A stretch of 64,000 nucleotides of DNA from Spirochaetales bacterium (lineage in GTDB: Bacteria > Spirochaetota > Spirochaetia > DSM-2461), in the NCBI GenBank assembly GCA_003247135.1, contig QKAW01000036.1, forward strand, positions 1 through 64,000, given 5' to 3'. The notes beneath the pieces are model-generated. The model was given only the letters and a program-made list of their open reading frames with translations, was not told the origin of the DNA and ran no database searches. Shown here in pieces: positions 1 through 7,944 of this stretch. Position 1 is the first letter of the stretch; every line of letters begins with the position of its first letter. The translations under genes and the position numbers were made by a program.

Positions 1-300
1 GAATCATTTTTTAGAACCTTAAAATATTCTCCAGGTTATCCTAGCCACTTTAAATCTATAGAAGATTCCAGGCTATGGATGGCTGACTTTATGGATTGGT
101 ATAATAATTATCATCTTCACTCTTCAATAGGATACGTAACTCCACATCAGAAAAGAACTGGAAAACATACTGAAATTTATAATAAGAGGAATAATACATT
201 ACTAACAGCAAAGTTGAAAAATCCTGCAAGATGGGGTTCTAGGAAAACAAAGAATTGGATAATTGAGAATAGTGTTATACTCAATAAAGATGTGGCTTAA
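1..300 (+). CDS. IS3-family transposase (OrfB-type), C-terminal fragment cut by window edge
   Basis: The reading frame is open from base 1 to the stop at 298-300. The fragment begins ESFFRTLKYSPGYP, the stretch that in IS3-family transposases carries the final Glu of the DDE triad, so the first residue visible is probably catalytic. It continues with FMDWYNNYHLHSSIGYVTPHQ, the usual C-terminal end of the rve integrase core, followed by a basic tail. The N-terminal part and the left end of the element lie outside the window. The transposase joins IS ends to target DNA. The copy could be intact or broken upstream. The family call is firm; the exact IS is not determined. Confidence 0.85.
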   Translation, partial: ESFFRTLKYSPGYPSHFKSIEDSRLWMADFMDWYNNYHLHSSIGYVTPHQKRTGKHTEIYNKRNNTLLTAKLKNPARWGSRKTKNWIIENSVILNKDVA

Positions 301-315
301 AAGAGGCGACAACTA

Positions 316-323
316 TGTTGACA
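316..323 (+). mobile_element. Possible right terminal end of the IS3-family element
   Basis: TGTTGACA lies 16 bases after the transposase stop and ends in CA, as IS3-family right ends normally do. The left end is outside the window, so neither inverted repeat pairing nor a target duplication can be tested. The exact boundary is an inference. Confidence 0.35.
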
Positions 324-344
324 TTTACCGGAGAGAAGTATTAT
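318..344 (+). promoter_or_regulatory. Possible outward promoter formed at the IS end
   Basis: TTGACA (318-323) lies in the presumed IS terminus and TATTAT (339-344) lies just outside it, with a 15-nt spacer. This resembles the outward hybrid promoters known at IS3-family ends. It points at the ABC permease genes. The spacer is short, so strength is uncertain. Confidence 0.3.
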
Positions 345-450
345 CTAAATAAAATTATTGACAATTTACAAAAGTGTAATTAATCATAAAAAAGTTTAGT
401 ATTAGTAAATAACTATAGTATTTTTAGATAGTAATTCGTTGTTTTCTTTA

Positions 451-480
451 TTTACCCCACAAAAAATAATTACCTATAAT
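451..480 (+). promoter_or_regulatory. Candidate sigma-70 promoter for the ABC permease pair
   Basis: A perfect TATAAT (475-480) lies 30 bases before the permease start. The -35 is weak (TTTACC, 451-456, spacer 18). A second candidate, TTGACA at 358-363 with TAATCA at 381-386 (spacer 17), lies further upstream. Confidence 0.35.
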
Positions 481-510
481 TACCCAAATTAAATATAGGA
501 GATTATTTCA

Positions 511-1410
511 ATGAAGAAAAAACACTCATATTGTGCAGGTCAAAATAAGATTGGTTATTCATTTATTTTGCCGTCATTAATAGGGTTCTTGTTATTTATG
601 GTGTATCCAATTTTTAACTCATTCTTTTTGAGTTTTATGAAGTGGAATATGATGAAAGGGCTATCTGCTTCTAAATTTATTGGTTTAAAAAACTACTTTG
701 ATGTTTTTGACAATGAGTATTTTAGAGCTGGATTATTAAATAATTTCAAGTTTGTAATAATGGCAGTTCCATTATTGATAATACTTTCGTTAGTTATAGC
801 CAATTTTTTAAATATGAATATTTTTGGAAGATTAGCTCTTCGTGCTATGTATTTTATGCCATACGTAGCAACCATTACAGCAGCAGCCGTTGTTTTTTCA
901 GCACTATTTCATCCAGAGTTCGGACCTATAAATGGTGTTTTAAGAATGATAGGTTTTACGGATCCTCCTAAATGGACAGCGAGCATAAAATGGGCTCTTC
1001 CGACAGTAGCTCTTTTCTGGATTTGGAAAAATATTGGATATTGTATAGTAATTTTTCTTGCAGGATTGCAAGGAATCTCTTCAACATACTATGAAGCTGC
1101 ATCAATTGATGGTGCCGGTAAGTTTAGTCAGTTTATACACATTACAATGCCATTAGTATCACCTACAACTTTTTTCTTGACGATTACATCTGTTATTTCA
1201 TCATTTCAGGTATTCGCTGAGATAAATGTTATGACAAAAGGTGGTCCAGGAACTTCTACTGTAACTATTGTATATCACATATTTGATAAAGCATTTAGGT
1301 TTTTTGATATGGGATATGCCTCAGCTGTTTCCTGGGTTTTCTTTATTATTGTTATTGCCATAACTGCTATTCAGTGGGTTGGTCAAAAAAAGTGGGTGAA
1401 TTATGTCTAA
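511..1410 (+). CDS. Sugar ABC transporter permease, MalF/UgpA type
   Basis: A 299-residue polytopic inner-membrane protein of the binding-protein-dependent carbohydrate permease family. About six hydrophobic segments can be seen, the first near residues 15-37. The cytoplasmic EAA loop that contacts the ATPase is clear at about 195-215 (EAASIDGAGKF, then MPL). The start ATG follows an AGGAG ribosome site (tataggagattatttcaATG). It overlaps the next permease by 8 nt. Such permeases normally follow a solute-binding protein gene; here an IS3 transposase tail lies upstream instead, so the binding protein is missing or elsewhere. The substrate is unknown. A nearby ATPase gene is also absent, which is common because MsmK-like ATPases are shared. 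Confidence 0.85.
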   Translation: MKKKHSYCAGQNKIGYSFILPSLIGFLLFMVYPIFNSFFLSFMKWNMMKGLSASKFIGLKNYFDVFDNEYFRAGLLNNFKFVIMAVPLLIILSLVIANFLNMNIFGRLALRAMYFMPYVATITAAAVVFSALFHPEFGPINGVLRMIGFTDPPKWTASIKWALPTVALFWIWKNIGYCIVIFLAGLQGISSTYYEAASIDGAGKFSQFIHITMPLVSPTTFFLTITSVISSFQVFAEINVMTKGGPGTSTVTIVYHIFDKAFRFFDMGYASAVSWVFFIIVIAITAIQWVGQKKWVNYV

Positions 1411-2251
1411 TAGTGTTTTATCAAGTAGAGTAAAGTTTGATTTTGGAAAAATAATTATAACCTTGATTTTAGGTATTATTGGGATTGCAATGATACTACC
1501 AATTTTATGGATGATTTCCTCTTCATTTAAATTTGAAAGTGATGTTTTTACAATGCCAATGCAGTGGATTCCAAAGAGAGTAAATTTACAAAACTATGTG
1601 ATTGCTGTAACAAGATTTCCATATTTTAGGTGGTATTAAAATACTGAAAGTGTAACAATAATGGTTGTTGCATTAACTTTAGTTTTTAGCAGTTTATCAG
1701 GATATGCATTTGCAAAATTACATTTTAAAGGACGAGACATTATCTTTATGCTTTTTGTTTCGACTCTTATGATACCGACACAGGTGAGAGTAATACCACA
1801 GTTTATGATGTTTAAAGCTTGGGGAATGATTAATACACATGCTGCAGTCGTATTACCTTGGGCATACAATGGTTTTTCCATATTTCTTATGAGACAATTT
1901 TTTATATCTATCCCAGATGAACTGATTGAAGCCGCAAAATTGGATGGAAGCTCTGATTACAGAACCTTTTTCCAAATAGTTATGCCACTAACAAAACCAT
2001 CTTTAGTTGCATTAACTGTCTTATCATTTACATGGGGTTGGAATTTCTATTTTGGACCTCTAATTTATATTTCAGAAATTAATAAACAGGTTTTAAGTGT
2101 AGGTATTTCAACTTTTAAAGCTGAATATGCTTCTAATTATGCCGCTCAAATGGCAGGTTCTACACTAGCATTAATACCTATTATTGCTGTTTATTTAGCA
2201 GCACAAAAATATTTTATAGAGGGGATTGCACTTTCAGGAGTAAAAGGATAG
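1403..2251 (+). pseudogene. Sugar ABC transporter permease, MalG/UgpE type, interrupted by an in-frame stop
   Basis: The two halves, 1403-1636 and 1640-2251, are in the same frame and together make a normal-length (about 282-residue) MalG-type permease. They are separated only by TAA at 1637-1639, after RFPYFRWY. In family members this place is usually a hydrophobic residue before NS/NT, and one base change (TTA to TAA) would explain the stop. The second half keeps several membrane segments and the EAA loop (IEAAKLDGSSDY, about residue 175). A restart at ATG 1661 could make a truncated protein, but it would lack the first membrane segment. No frameshift was found. A sequencing error is the main alternative. 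With the missing binding-protein gene this suggests decay. Confidence 0.8.
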
Positions 2252-2673
2252 CTAAATATTATTTATTGCACTTATGATAAAAAGAGTAAAATTAGTGCTT
2301 TATTTACACAACATGCTAAATTATGTAAATACTGAAAATAGCATTGTATGAAATTATAGATTTGGATAAATTGTTAAGATTTCACATCAGGTAACTCAAT
2401 GGGATATATAATAAAATTAAGACGTTTCTGAAAAAATAGAAATTGATTATCCAAGCTCGTTTGATCCAATGACATGAACTCAGTATGCATATTTAGCATC
2501 AAATTTAACAAGTAATAGGTACATATAAGGTTTATGGTATTATTCACATTGATTGTTCGATGTTCTTGTTTGGTGGTACTTTTATGGTTCTAGATGGTAG
2601 AGGGGATTTTTTAAAAAACTGACGTTACAAACACTGAAGATTCGACTTATTCAAAATTTATTGAACTAATTAC
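2252..2673. other. Long intergenic stretch, possibly decayed coding sequence
   Basis: About 420 bases without an intact gene. A stop-free stretch in one frame (2509-2619, reading IIHIDCSMFLFGGTFMVLDG) ends at a run of T and A. Short protein-like stretches in other frames upstream (for example EIDYPSSFDPMT near 2440-2475) are broken by stops. This could be the remains of a gene that once followed the permeases, but no family is recognisable and it may be chance in AT-rich DNA. Confidence 0.3.
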
Positions 2674-2702
2674 GTCCAAATCTCAAGGGATTTGGACTTT
2701 TT
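2674..2702 (+). terminator. Intrinsic terminator after the ABC permease locus
   Basis: A perfect 9-bp stem (GTCCAAATC with GATTTGGAC), loop of 6, followed directly by five T. It separates the ABC locus from the next operon. Confidence 0.8.
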
Positions 2703-2721
2703 ATAAATAAACCTTACTTCT

Positions 2722-2750
2722 TTGAACTTTTAAAAATTTAAATATATAAT
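2722..2750 (+). promoter_or_regulatory. Sigma-70 promoter for the 2770-8769 operon
   Basis: TTGAAC (2722-2727), a 17-nt spacer and a perfect TATAAT (2745-2750), 19 bases before the ATG at 2770 and just downstream of the terminator. A ribosome site (AAGAGG) follows. Confidence 0.75.
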
Positions 2751-2769
2751 TAATTATAAGAGGTATATT

Positions 2770-3222
2770 ATGAAAGTTAAGTTTAGTGATTTTACAACAA
2801 AGCAGGAAGTTCATGATTATTTATTAAAAAACAGCAAGAAAAAAGTTATTAAAGTTGAATCCAGACTTTTGGATCAGGATGCTGTTGTCGTTGAACATTC
2901 TGATGATTTTATGGAAAATTGTGGTGATATTAAGTATTATTTTGAAGATGATGAAAGTCTTGAAATAAATTCTATTAATGCTGTTGCTCTTTTTGTTAGA
3001 GGTAATGGAAAAAAAATTCTTGTAGATTATGTAGATAATAATGATTTTGAACCAGCCTTTATCTCTATGATAAATTCAGAATTAGGATTAAATTTTGAAC
3101 TGGATCTACAAAAATTTAATTGTTCAATTGTAGGTGAACTTACAACAGATCAAATAAACAAAATAAAGAATAAGCTGGACACTCTATGTAATGAATTTAG
3201 GATTGATGTTAGAATTGAGTAG
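2770..3222 (+). CDS. Conserved-looking protein of unknown function
   Basis: A 150-residue protein that I do not recognise. It is acidic, has no signal peptide or membrane segment, and looks like a small soluble alpha/beta protein. The N-terminal part is rich in Lys and Asp, with an acidic patch (YYFEDDESLEIN, about residues 57-68). The start has a good ribosome site (AAGAGG) and sits 19 bases after a strong promoter, so it is the first gene of the unit. Its stop TAG is followed immediately by the ATG of the nucleosidase-like gene, which implies translational coupling. It may work with that enzyme or with the downstream CheW protein, but nothing in the sequence says which. Confidence 0.75.
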   Translation: MKVKFSDFTTKQEVHDYLLKNSKKKVIKVESRLLDQDAVVVEHSDDFMENCGDIKYYFEDDESLEINSINAVALFVRGNGKKILVDYVDNNDFEPAFISMINSELGLNFELDLQKFNCSIVGELTTDQINKIKNKLDTLCNEFRIDVRIE

Positions 3223-3852
3223 ATGAAAATTTTAATTTGCTGTGCTTTACCTTTAGAATTTAATGAAGCTAGAAATCAGCTAAAACTTAAAGAGTTAACT
3301 ACTAAAAAAGATCTGCCAAGGATTGCTTCATCTGGAAATATAGATTTACTTTGTACAGGCCCGGGTAAAGTTAATTCCTCTGTTAATTTGTATAGTTATC
3401 TTTTAAATAACAACCCGGATCTAGTTATAGATACAGGAACTTGTGGTAGTTTATCGGAAAAAATAAAAACAATGGAAATTGTAGTCTCAGGCAATGCAAT
3501 AGAATTCTTCTCTCCTGAAATAACAGGGAGTAAAATAGTTAATAATTGTTTAGAAGATGTAAAAAAAATTTTACCCAAAATAATATTTGATGATATAACC
3601 ATAGCCACTTTAGAAGATAAGGTTAATAATATAAATATAGTAAACAAGTTAATTAAACAGGAAACATCAGTTGTTACATGGGAGACTTCATCAATCTTTT
3701 ATGTATGCTCTAAATTAAAAATTCCATTTATTTCAATAAGAGGTGTAACAGATAGTTGTAATGAAAATACTGATATAGATTTTAAAGCTAATAGAATTGT
3801 TTTATGTAAAAAATTATATAATTATGTTAAAAATCTATGTATAGGTATATAA
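3223..3852 (+). CDS. MTA/SAH nucleosidase-like protein (PNP_UDP_1 superfamily)
   Basis: A 209-residue cytoplasmic protein with the layout of 5'-methylthioadenosine/S-adenosylhomocysteine nucleosidases and futalosine hydrolase. The N-terminus MKILICCALPLEF places a Glu at residue 12, matching the catalytic-site Glu12 of E. coli MTAN. A GPGKVNSS loop follows near 46-53. TWETSS corresponds to the ribose-binding Glu region, and RGVTDSCNE keeps the general-acid Asp. The C-terminal helix is present. It would cleave an adenine or related N-glycosidic bond, but substrate specificity cannot be read from the sequence. It starts directly after the previous stop without a clear ribosome site. Sequence similarity to textbook MTAN looks low, so the exact reaction is uncertain. 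Confidence 0.65.
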   Translation: MKILICCALPLEFNEARNQLKLKELTTKKDLPRIASSGNIDLLCTGPGKVNSSVNLYSYLLNNNPDLVIDTGTCGSLSEKIKTMEIVVSGNAIEFFSPEITGSKIVNNCLEDVKKILPKIIFDDITIATLEDKVNNINIVNKLIKQETSVVTWETSSIFYVCSKLKIPFISIRGVTDSCNENTDIDFKANRIVLCKKLYNYVKNLCIGI

Positions 3853-3865
3853 TAAAAATAATATC

Positions 3866-3893
3866 TTGAAAAATAAAAATTTTTTATTAAAAT
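3866..3893 (+). promoter_or_regulatory. Candidate internal promoter before cheW
   Basis: TTGAAA (3866-3871), a 16-nt spacer and TAAAAT (3888-3893), in the only sizeable gap (62 nt) inside the operon. It may give cheW and the genes after it independent expression. Confidence 0.45.
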
Positions 3894-3914
3894 GTTATAA
3901 GTAGGAGATTAGTT

Positions 3915-4418
3915 GTGATATTAGGTCAAAGAAAAAAAGAAGTTGTAGAAGATCATACCCTACAGCTGGTGACTTTCCAACTTGGGAAAGAGAGATATGG
4001 TATCGATATAATGGATGTTAAACAGATTAACGGAATTGAAGATGTTCGTCCAATACCCAATGCACCGATATATGTAGAAGGTCTGTTTAATCTTAGGGGG
4101 GCAATAATACCGGTAATTAATCTTCAGAAACGTTTTCATTTTGAAAAAAGTATATTGACTGAAGAGGAAAAACTACTTAGTGGATTTATTATTATAAATA
4201 TAAATAATATGGATATAGGTATAATAATTGATAAAATCTTAAAAGTAGTGACTGTAGATAAAAGGGACATTCAACCTCCTCCTCAAATTGTATCAGGTAT
4301 TGGTAGTGAATATATTCATGGAGTTGTAAATGAAAAAGATGGATATCTTGTAATATTGGATACAAGAAGGCTATTTAGTCGTGGAGAGTTAAAAAATTAC
4401 AATCTAGGAAAGATTTGA
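3915..4418 (+). CDS. cheW: CheW-like chemotaxis coupling protein
   Basis: A 167-residue single-domain CheW protein. It links methyl-accepting receptors to the CheA kinase in the chemotaxis array. Typical CheW features are present: TFQLGKERYGIDIMDVKQI at about 20-38, the VRPIPNAPIYVEGLFNLRGAIIPVINL core (about 45-71), and DVGI-type and HGVVNEKDGYLVILD strands near the end. The start is GTG at 3915 behind TAGGAGA. No CheA, CheY or receptor gene is in the window, so this may be a stand-alone or second CheW. The end overlaps the next start by 4 nt (TTGA). In a spirochaete it would act on periplasmic-flagellar motility. Confidence 0.88.
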   Translation: MILGQRKKEVVEDHTLQLVTFQLGKERYGIDIMDVKQINGIEDVRPIPNAPIYVEGLFNLRGAIIPVINLQKRFHFEKSILTEEEKLLSGFIIININNMDIGIIIDKILKVVTVDKRDIQPPPQIVSGIGSEYIHGVVNEKDGYLVILDTRRLFSRGELKNYNLGKI

Positions 4419-5404
4419 TATCATTAAAAAATAATTATATTCGCAGAAAAGAGATGGATTCTGTTCTCACTTTCATGGTTGAAGGTAGCCGGGATGCAGT
4501 TAGTGAGTTACAGAAGTCTTTTAAAAACTATTTTAATCATGAGAGTATATTTCTATTTAAAAATGTAGAGATACCAATTAGATTATATCTTCAGCAGATA
4601 AAGGATTCTGTAAAAAAAGAGATTATAGTTTCTGCTCTTTTACCTTTTAATCTGTATAATATTATATACTTGGCTGGTTTTACACCAGTTGCTGTAGACG
4701 TATCTCTTGAAACAGGAATACCTACATACGAAAATGTTGCCAGTAAATGTAATGGAAATACCTACGGTTTTTTTAATTACCAGGATTATATTACAGTTCC
4801 TCTAGATGATAGATTTTATGAATTGGATTTAAAAATTATTGACATCTATATGACAGGGATTGCAGCTGATTCCGAGAATTCAATATTTAAAAGTCCTTCT
4901 GATTTTCAAATATATTCATTAAATTCTGAGAATATTGTAAGCACATATGGTGGCTCTCTAGTCATAAATAGTAGTGCCAAACTTGATATAAATATGGAGT
5001 CTAAATTACCTGATTATTCTTTATCTGACTTAAATGCTTCATTTGGAATCACTTTATTATCAGATTATATAATACTTTTTGATAAGCTAAAAAAGATTCA
5101 AACTATATATAGAAATTCTGTAATAAAATCTGAATATCATACGTATCAGGATACCGGGTATTATTCTTCAAGTTATTTCCCTCTTATATTAAAGAAGGGA
5201 TTAAAAGATGTTCAGCAATACTGTAAAAGAAATGGATTGGAAAGCAAGAAAGCATATGAAAACAGTATTATAACTCTTAAACAAAATCTTAAATGTAAAA
5301 ATGCAAAATATTTATCATCTCGAACACTCTTAATACCGATTTCTCTATCTTTTAACAATGAAACAATAAAACTAATTTCCAAGATACTCTCGACATTGCC
5401 ATAA
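4415..5404 (+). CDS. DegT/DnrJ/EryC1-like aminotransferase-fold protein, probably catalytically dead
   Basis: A 329-residue protein with faint but consistent similarity to PLP-dependent DegT/DnrJ/EryC1 aminotransferases. The stretch IIYLAGFTPVAVDVSLETG (about 85-103) matches the family strand with AGAxPVFVDVDxxT. YSLNSENIVSTYGGSLVI (about 167-184) matches the segment where the family has S-K-N followed by a Gly-Gly turn. The PLP-binding Lys is replaced by Glu (SEN), so Schiff-base chemistry looks impossible. The start TTG at 4415 has a good site (AGGAAAG) and overlaps cheW; ATG 4454 is an alternative. Tight coupling to cheW suggests a structural or sensory role, but that is inference. The fold assignment is moderate. 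Confidence 0.5.
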   Translation: MISLKNNYIRRKEMDSVLTFMVEGSRDAVSELQKSFKNYFNHESIFLFKNVEIPIRLYLQQIKDSVKKEIIVSALLPFNLYNIIYLAGFTPVAVDVSLETGIPTYENVASKCNGNTYGFFNYQDYITVPLDDRFYELDLKIIDIYMTGIAADSENSIFKSPSDFQIYSLNSENIVSTYGGSLVINSSAKLDINMESKLPDYSLSDLNASFGITLLSDYIILFDKLKKIQTIYRNSVIKSEYHTYQDTGYYSSSYFPLILKKGLKDVQQYCKRNGLESKKAYENSIITLKQNLKCKNAKYLSSRTLLIPISLSFNNETIKLISKILSTLP

Positions 5405-5423
5405 AATCGCCATAAAATAACCT

Positions 5424-6272
5424 ATGATTAATATTAAGTCTGTTCTTTTATATATAAATGGAGCAAAGAGTTGTTCAGATCAACTAAAATATGATATATG
5501 TCAATATTTCATAAAGTACGGTATATCATGTAGTGTTGTGTTTGCAGATAAAAATGATCATTCAGAAATATCAGGGTTCGATCTTGTTGTAACTTTAGGA
5601 GGGGATGGAACTGTATTACACGCTCTAAGAAGAATAAAAGAGTGTCAAATACCAATACTTGGAATAAATCTGGGAACAGTTGGATTTATAACCGAGATAA
5701 ATAAAGATGAGTGGGAAGAGTCTCTGGATAAATATATTTGTGGAGAGTTGCGTGTTAGTAATAGAACCCTACTTGATGTACAGGTAAAAAGAGATGGAGA
5801 TTTAGTTTTTAAAACAATTGGAGTTAATGACGGTATTGTAACTTCAAGTAATATTAAAGCAATAATTGAATTAAAAGTATATTTTTCTGATATAGAGATA
5901 GGTGAGATTCATGGAGATGGTGTTATTATTTCAACTCCAACAGGATCAACAGCTTATTCTTTAGCTGCAGGAGGACCAATAATTAACCCAGAAATGAACG
6001 CTTTAATTTTCACCCCAATTTGCCCCTACTCTTTGTCAAACAGGCCTATGGTAACAAAGGGTGATGAAGTTGTTGAGATAAAAATAAATTATAACCAAAG
6101 GGCAATGGTTCAGTTAACAGTTGATGGACAGGAAACTTTTGAATTGAAAGAGGGGGATTCTGTTTTTTTTAAGGAATACAAGAGTTTTGCACAATTTATA
6201 ATGTCAGATAAAAGATCATTTTTTGATGTTGTTAGAACAAAGTTTAAATGGACTGGAGGACCACGTGCTTGA
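5424..6272 (+). CDS. nadK: NAD kinase
   Basis: A 282-residue cytoplasmic enzyme that phosphorylates NAD to NADP with ATP or polyphosphate. The diagnostic GGDGT motif is at residues 59-63, the NDG motif at 135-137 and the STPTGSTAYS glycine-rich loop at 170-179, followed by GGPI and a TPICPYSLSNRP strand. Length is normal for the family. There is no obvious ribosome site before ATG 5424, so translation may depend on the upstream gene 19 nt away. The 3' end overlaps recN by 8 nt. nadK next to recN is a recurrent pairing in many bacteria. Confidence 0.95.
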   Translation: MINIKSVLLYINGAKSCSDQLKYDICQYFIKYGISCSVVFADKNDHSEISGFDLVVTLGGDGTVLHALRRIKECQIPILGINLGTVGFITEINKDEWEESLDKYICGELRVSNRTLLDVQVKRDGDLVFKTIGVNDGIVTSSNIKAIIELKVYFSDIEIGEIHGDGVIISTPTGSTAYSLAAGGPIINPEMNALIFTPICPYSLSNRPMVTKGDEVVEIKINYNQRAMVQLTVDGQETFELKEGDSVFFKEYKSFAQFIMSDKRSFFDVVRTKFKWTGGPRA

Positions 6273-7938
6273 GGAATTAAGTGTAAATAACTATGCGCTT
6301 ATTGATGATATACAGGTAACTTTTAATAAAGGATTAAATATACTAACTGGTGAGACAGGTGCTGGAAAATCTCTACTTGTCGGGGCTTTAGGCCTAATTT
6401 TTGGAAAAAAAGGCAGCCCCAGCTTTGTTAGGCAGGGGCAGGATGAAGCAACAGTTACAGCTCTTGTCGATGTTAGTGATAATAGCGAAGCAAAGCAATG
6501 GCTTTTAGATAATCAGATAAAATTTGATGACGATTTAATAATAATAAAAAGAACAATAAAAAATTCAGGTAGAGGGAGCCAGTATATACAAGGTCAAGCT
6601 GTTTTGAGAGAACAGCTGGAGGATTTTGCATCCCTATTATTTGATATGCATGGTCAACATGAACATCAATCTCTATTTGCAACTGTTAACCACAGAAAAT
6701 TACTTGATAAATACGGTAGATTAAACGATAGTGTTGTAAAACTCTATAATAAATTTCAGGAAATTTTACAACTAAAAAATGAGTTATCAGTTATGGAGAC
6801 TGAAGAGGGTGGTTTAGAGCTTAAAATTCAACATTTTGAAAAAGCAATCGATGAAATTGATAGTTTAAAATTTGAAGATGGAGAAGAGGAAGAACTTGAC
6901 AGGGAGCTGAAGCTTTTAAGAAATACAGATAAAATTTACTCATTGTTAGATGAATCTCTAAATTATACATCAGGTGGAAAGGGGATAGTTGCTTATCTAA
7001 AAAATCTAACTTTAAGCCTGGAGCCACTTATTGAGTTTGATAATATATTTGAAGGTATATTAAAAAGAGTAAAAGACAGTTATTATGAATTAGATGATAT
7101 CTCAGAATCTTTAGCTGAATATAAAAGAAATATTGACTTTTCGCCGGAAATTTTACAATTTAAAGAAGAAAGATTGTCGGAAATTTACAAAATTGAAAAG
7201 AAGTATGGCGCAACTATAAAAGATGTTTTAAATTATAGTATAGAGGCAAAAAAAACATTAGAGAATATTAATAGTATAGACTCGAATATCTCTGAGATGA
7301 AAGCCAGGATTAAAGTTGAGCAAGATAACATATTAGATATGGCTCGTGAACTGTCCCAAAAAAGAGAGATGTTCGCCAGAGAGTTGGAAGAGAGGGTTAT
7401 TTCTCAGCTTAAACAGCTTAGTCTTCCAAATGTACGTTTTGTAGTAGATATTAATCCAAGGAAGGATAAAACTGGGAAGACAACCTGTGGACCATGGGGA
7501 ATGGATGAAATTGAATTTCTAATGTCAATGAATCCCGGAGAACCTTTAAAGCCTGTAAAGCAAATTGCTTCTGGAGGAGAAATTTCAAGGATAATGCTTG
7601 CTTTAAAAAGTGTATTAGCTGATGTTGATAGTGTTGGATGCCTGATTTTTGATGAAATTGATTCAGGTATAGGTGGGGAGGTTGCTTTAAGTATAGGTGA
7701 ACATTTAAAAGAGTTATCTAAAAATAAGCAAATTTTAAGTATAACTCACTTAGCAAGTATAGCTAGTTGCGGTGTTAATCATCTTAAAGTAAAAAAGAGT
7801 AATAATGGTAGCAAAACTGTAACAGAAGTTATAAAATTAAATGGAGAAGAACGAGTAAGGGAGATAGCACGAATGTTATCAGGGGATTGTAATGAAGCAT
7901 CAATGAATCATGCTAAAGAACTCCTTGGTATAAGCTAG
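6265..7938 (+). CDS. recN: DNA repair ATPase RecN
   Basis: A 557-residue SMC-like ATPase of recombinational double-strand break repair. I chose GTG at 6265 because GGAGGA lies 4 nt before it and the protein then starts VLEELSVNNYALIDDI, the usual RecN N-terminus; a start at 6223 would add 14 residues inside nadK. Walker A GETGAGKS is at 29-36, a long coiled-coil middle runs from about 155 to 370, the ABC signature is IASGGEISR, and Walker B with DEIDSGIGG is near 463. All ATPase motifs look intact. It overlaps the end of nadK and is followed 6 nt later by an unknown gene. Confidence 0.95.
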   Translation: MLEELSVNNYALIDDIQVTFNKGLNILTGETGAGKSLLVGALGLIFGKKGSPSFVRQGQDEATVTALVDVSDNSEAKQWLLDNQIKFDDDLIIIKRTIKNSGRGSQYIQGQAVLREQLEDFASLLFDMHGQHEHQSLFATVNHRKLLDKYGRLNDSVVKLYNKFQEILQLKNELSVMETEEGGLELKIQHFEKAIDEIDSLKFEDGEEEELDRELKLLRNTDKIYSLLDESLNYTSGGKGIVAYLKNLTLSLEPLIEFDNIFEGILKRVKDSYYELDDISESLAEYKRNIDFSPEILQFKEERLSEIYKIEKKYGATIKDVLNYSIEAKKTLENINSIDSNISEMKARIKVEQDNILDMARELSQKREMFARELEERVISQLKQLSLPNVRFVVDINPRKDKTGKTTCGPWGMDEIEFLMSMNPGEPLKPVKQIASGGEISRIMLALKSVLADVDSVGCLIFDEIDSGIGGEVALSIGEHLKELSKNKQILSITHLASIASCGVNHLKVKKSNNGSKTVTEVIKLNGEERVREIARMLSGDCNEASMNHAKELLGIS

Positions 7939-7944
7939 AATGTT

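Noticed and set aside
1637-1639. TAA read as a sense codon (recoding) in the permease
   Set aside because: All other genes in the window end normally, some at TAA, so a local mutation or sequencing error is far more likely than recoding.
6223-6264. Longer N-terminus of RecN beginning at 6223
   Set aside because: It would lie within nadK and adds residues that RecN proteins lack; GTG 6265 has a strong ribosome site and yields the family start.
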